Below, piece after piece: positions 61,540 to 64,000 of a stretch of 64,000 nt of DNA. How positions within the stretch are numbered: position 1 is the stretch's first letter; each line of letters opens with the position of its first letter. The position numbers and the translations under genes are program-made. Origin of the DNA: an uncultured Pelagibacteraceae bacterium (GTDB taxonomy: Bacteria; Pseudomonadota; Alphaproteobacteria; Pelagibacterales; Pelagibacteraceae); NCBI GenBank assembly GCA_902570695.1, contig CACFZE010000002.1, positions 1 to 64,000 of the forward strand, read 5' to 3'. The notes below the pieces were generated by a model. That model was not told the origin of the DNA and made no database searches. It worked only from the letters and a program-made list of their open reading frames with translations.

Positions 61540-62633
61540 TAGTTAATTGTAATTTCGCCACCTGTAACAGGAATTTTAACATTTGTGGTACTTGGATAGC
61601 TTATTGGTTTTTTTAGATAAGATCTAATGGAAAGATATGCAAATGCTTGGGACTCTATAAAATCTCCATCTATATTATAATCGTCTATTAACTTAATTTT
61701 ATATTTTGTTAAGTTCTTTAAATGACTTACTAATGTCAAATTTTTTCTTCCTCCACCACATAAAATAATATTTATTTTTTTTTTAAATATTTTTTTTATA
61801 TTGTTTGAAATTATCAATGCTGTAAAATAGGTTAGAGTAGCTAATGCATCTGAAAATTCTAAACCTTTAACAAAATTAATATCAAATTCTTTCCTGTCAT
61901 AAGAATGTTTTTCATCAACGTTATAATATTCATGTTCATAAAATTGATTAATTATATCTTGATTAATATTTCCAGCAGATGCTATATCGCCGTTGTTATC
62001 AAATTTTATTCCTTTCGTTTTTTTTAAGTATTCATCAATTAGAACATTGCCAGGCCCTATATCTTTTGCCATTAATTTATCTTTAAAACAATAAGTATAA
62101 TTTGATATTCCTCCAATATTTAAAATTAATGTGGGATCATTTATCTGAAATTTTTTTATTAAAAGTTTATGATAGATAGGAGCTAAAGGCGCCCCTTCAC
62201 CATTATTTTTAATATCATTACCTCTAAAATTATAAATTACTTTCTCGTTTAACAATTGTGAAAGTAATTTTGCATCTCCCATTTGTACAGAATAACCATC
62301 TTTAGGTTTATGAATTATTGTTTGCCCATGCAGTCCAACTAATTGAATTTTACAATTATTATCATTAATAATACTTTGAGATATTCTGGAATGATAAATT
62401 GTTAAATCTCTTTCTAAAGATTTATAAATTTTTATATTTTCCTCTATATCTGATCTATTATTTATATTTAAGATAAAAGTAGAGAGTCTTTTTCTAAATT
62501 CTTCAGGATAATTAAAATACTTATTATCTATTATATCTAAATTGTTTTCACCATCTGATTTGATAATACTTGCATCAATACCATCAAGAGATGTACCACT
62601 CATTAAACCCAGTGCTATAAAAGAATTATCCAT
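61536..62633 (-). CDS. anmK: anhydro-N-acetylmuramic acid kinase
   Basis: 365 residues, the standard length. The nucleotide loop is GLMSGTSLDG at 9-18. GLHGQTI-like VGLHGQTIIHKP near 105, NIGGISNYT near 173 and the catalytic aspartate in KDIGPGNVLID follow. It phosphorylates and opens anhydro-MurNAc released during peptidoglycan turnover. It is a single-gene unit, divergent from tyrS over 47 bases. Confidence 0.93.
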   Translation of the reverse strand: MDNSFIALGLMSGTSLDGIDASIIKSDGENNLDIIDNKYFNYPEEFRKRLSTFILNINNRSDIEENIKIYKSLERDLTIYHSRISQSIINDNNCKIQLVGLHGQTIIHKPKDGYSVQMGDAKLLSQLLNEKVIYNFRGNDIKNNGEGAPLAPIYHKLLIKKFQINDPTLILNIGGISNYTYCFKDKLMAKDIGPGNVLIDEYLKKTKGIKFDNNGDIASAGNINQDIINQFYEHEYYNVDEKHSYDRKEFDINFVKGLEFSDALATLTYFTALIISNNIKKIFKKKINIILCGGGRKNLTLVSHLKNLTKYKIKLIDDYNIDGDFIESQAFAYLSIRSYLKKPISYPSTTNVKIPVTGGEITINY

Positions 62634-62680
62634 TGTTGATTATTATTTTTATTTAAATATGTATATTAAAAGTACCACTT

Positions 62681-63904
62681 ATGAATGAATTTTTAAAAGA
62701 ATTTAAAGATAGAGGATATTTTTATCAATGCACAGACGAAAAGGCTCTTTCAAAGAAGCTTAGTGAAGAGAGCATAAAAGGATATATAGGCTTTGATTGC
62801 ACTGCTCAATCTTTACACGTAGGAAGCTTGCTTCAAATCATGTGCTTAAGATTAATGCAAAAACATGGACATAAACCAATTGTTTTGCTCGGGGGAGGAA
62901 CTACAAGAATAGGAGATCCATCTGGAAAAGATAAAACAAGAAAAATTTTAGAGGAAAATGAAATAGAAAAAAATATAAAAAGTATAGAGAGCATACTAAA
63001 AAAATTTTTAGAAACTGAAGATGAAAAAGTAGCTCCAATTTTTGTTAACAACTATACTTGGCTAAAGAATTTAAATTATATATCTTTTCTAAGAGATATA
63101 GGAAAACATTTTACTATAAATAAAATGTTAAGTTTTGATAGTGTTAAATTAAGATTAGAGAGAGAGCAATCATTAAGTTACATGGAATTTAATTATATGA
63201 TTTTGCAAGCCTATGATTTTCTAGAATTAAATAAGAAAGAGAATTGTTTGCTCCAAATTGGAGGGTCAGATCAATGGGGTAATATTGTAAATGGAGTTGA
63301 GCTAATTAAAAGATATTCATCTAATGAAGTTTATGGTTTAACAACAGAACTTATAACTTTAGCATCCGGTGCTAAGATGGGTAAATCCGAAAGTGGTGCT
63401 ATTTGGTTAGATAAAAAATTGTATTCAGTTTTTGATTATTGGCAATTTTGGAGAAATGTTGATGATAAAGATGTGTTGAAATTTCTTAAAATGTTTACAG
63501 ATTTAAATTTAAGCGAAATCGAGATAATAAGTAATCATGATATTAATGAACAAAAAATTATTTTAGCGAACAAGGCTACCTCTATTCTACACGGGGCTAA
63601 TGAGGCTACTAAAGCAGAAGAAATTGCTAAGAATTCTTTTTCCGAAAATTCGTCTGGAGAAAATTTGCCAAGTACAAAAGTAGATATCTCTAATATTGGT
63701 AATGATGTAGTTAATTTAGTCTCAATTATTGATAAAAACTTATCTAAAAGCGAAATAAGAAGACTAATAAAATCTAATGGTATTAAAATCAATAATGAAA
63801 CTATTTCAGATGATAAATTTATAATTTCAAATGAGCTTATGAAAAGAAACAATTTTATTAAGGTCTCAATCGGTAAGAAAAAACATTATAAAATAGTAAC
63901 TTAA
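62681..63904 (+). CDS. tyrS: tyrosyl-tRNA synthetase
   Basis: 407 residues, class I aminoacyl-tRNA synthetase. The HIGH-like motif is HVGS at 46-49 and the KMSKS-like motif is KMGKS at 232-236. The tyrosine pocket region is GGSDQWGNIVNG near 194-205. A C-terminal S4 RNA-binding domain spans roughly 340-405. It is essential for charging tRNA-Tyr. The gene is complete and its last bases overlap the end of a convergent gene. Confidence 0.96.
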   Translation: MNEFLKEFKDRGYFYQCTDEKALSKKLSEESIKGYIGFDCTAQSLHVGSLLQIMCLRLMQKHGHKPIVLLGGGTTRIGDPSGKDKTRKILEENEIEKNIKSIESILKKFLETEDEKVAPIFVNNYTWLKNLNYISFLRDIGKHFTINKMLSFDSVKLRLEREQSLSYMEFNYMILQAYDFLELNKKENCLLQIGGSDQWGNIVNGVELIKRYSSNEVYGLTTELITLASGAKMGKSESGAIWLDKKLYSVFDYWQFWRNVDDKDVLKFLKMFTDLNLSEIEIISNHDINEQKIILANKATSILHGANEATKAEEIAKNSFSENSSGENLPSTKVDISNIGNDVVNLVSIIDKNLSKSEIRRLIKSNGIKINNETISDDKFIISNELMKRNNFIKVSIGKKKHYKIVT

Positions 63905-64000
63905 TTAGAAATTTTTTCCAAAGTTCTTGTAATAAATCTTGGAGTCAGAGTTTTTATTGGATTAACAGTGGATTTAAGTTTTTTCGGTGGCCCTTTAATT
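63901..64000 (-). CDS. C-terminal fragment of an unidentified gene
   Basis: The only open minus-strand frame at the right edge gives 32 residues ending in LTPRFITRTLEKISN and a TAA at 63903-63901, overlapping the tyrS stop by four bases. The tail is basic. This convergent overlap is typical for this genome, which supports a real gene end, but no family can be named from so little sequence. Confidence 0.45.
   Translation of the reverse strand, partial: IKGPPKKLKSTVNPIKTLTPRFITRTLEKISN

Overview
The window is a very AT-rich, tightly packed bacterial segment. I count 75 complete protein genes plus a partial gene at each end. No gap between genes exceeds about 140 bases, and many genes overlap by 1-22 bases. 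I found no rRNA, tRNA, CRISPR array, insertion sequence or phage gene. The content (periplasmic-binding-protein transporters of TRAP, Dpp and sugar ABC type, single-domain sugar ABC ATPases, a single transcription factor in 64 kb, Suf instead of Isc, Lys/Asn/Ile-rich proteins) points to a streamlined marine alphaproteobacterium of the SAR11 / Pelagibacterales type. That assignment is inference from gene content; no ribosomal marker is present.

Layout. 1-5724: end of a LysE-type exporter, an MFS transporter, an Asp/Glu racemase, a methyltransferase, a 1-Cys peroxiredoxin, and a sulfur group (ETHE1-like persulfide dioxygenase, cysE, cysteine synthase). 5807-9111: a nine-gene operon of mostly very small proteins (two SnoaL-like, a secreted cupin, two small barrel proteins, DUF1330, a 2-hydroxychromene-2-carboxylate isomerase-like enzyme, and two SMR-type membrane proteins lacking the usual coupling glutamate). 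I do not recognise this operon as any known pathway; it is the best candidate for something new. 10083-14882: a TRAP transporter with an isocitrate-lyase/PEP-mutase family enzyme and a 3-hydroxyisobutyrate-dehydrogenase-like enzyme. 14883-21044: a Dpp-type ABC transporter with a fused double ATPase, plus AhpD-like and DUF924 proteins.

21106-28668 carries mixed metabolism (GATase1, HisN-like phosphatase, TauD/BBOX-like oxygenase, azoreductase, CcdA, PEP carboxylase, FAH hydrolase). 28683-50541 is a sugar and inositol region. It holds ROK kinase, YghZ-like reductase, ribokinase, FucU, a ribose-type ABC transporter, IolD, IolE, IolG, two further Gfo/Idh/MocA oxidoreductases, an aldehyde dehydrogenase, a HpcH aldolase and a second sugar ABC transporter. 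IolB and IolC are not in the window. 50534-54533: homocysteine methyltransferase flanked by two EamA exporters, YbaK, glnA and a small unknown ORF. 54593-60743: a complete rrf2-sufBCDSUTA operon with a clear promoter and a TGA-N9-TCA operator. 60874-64000: a hydrolase, anmK, tyrS and the end of an unidentified gene.

A recurring design: in all four periplasmic-binding-protein systems the binding-protein gene is followed directly by a strong RNA hairpin (three with a U-tract). This fits high expression of the binding protein relative to its membrane partners.
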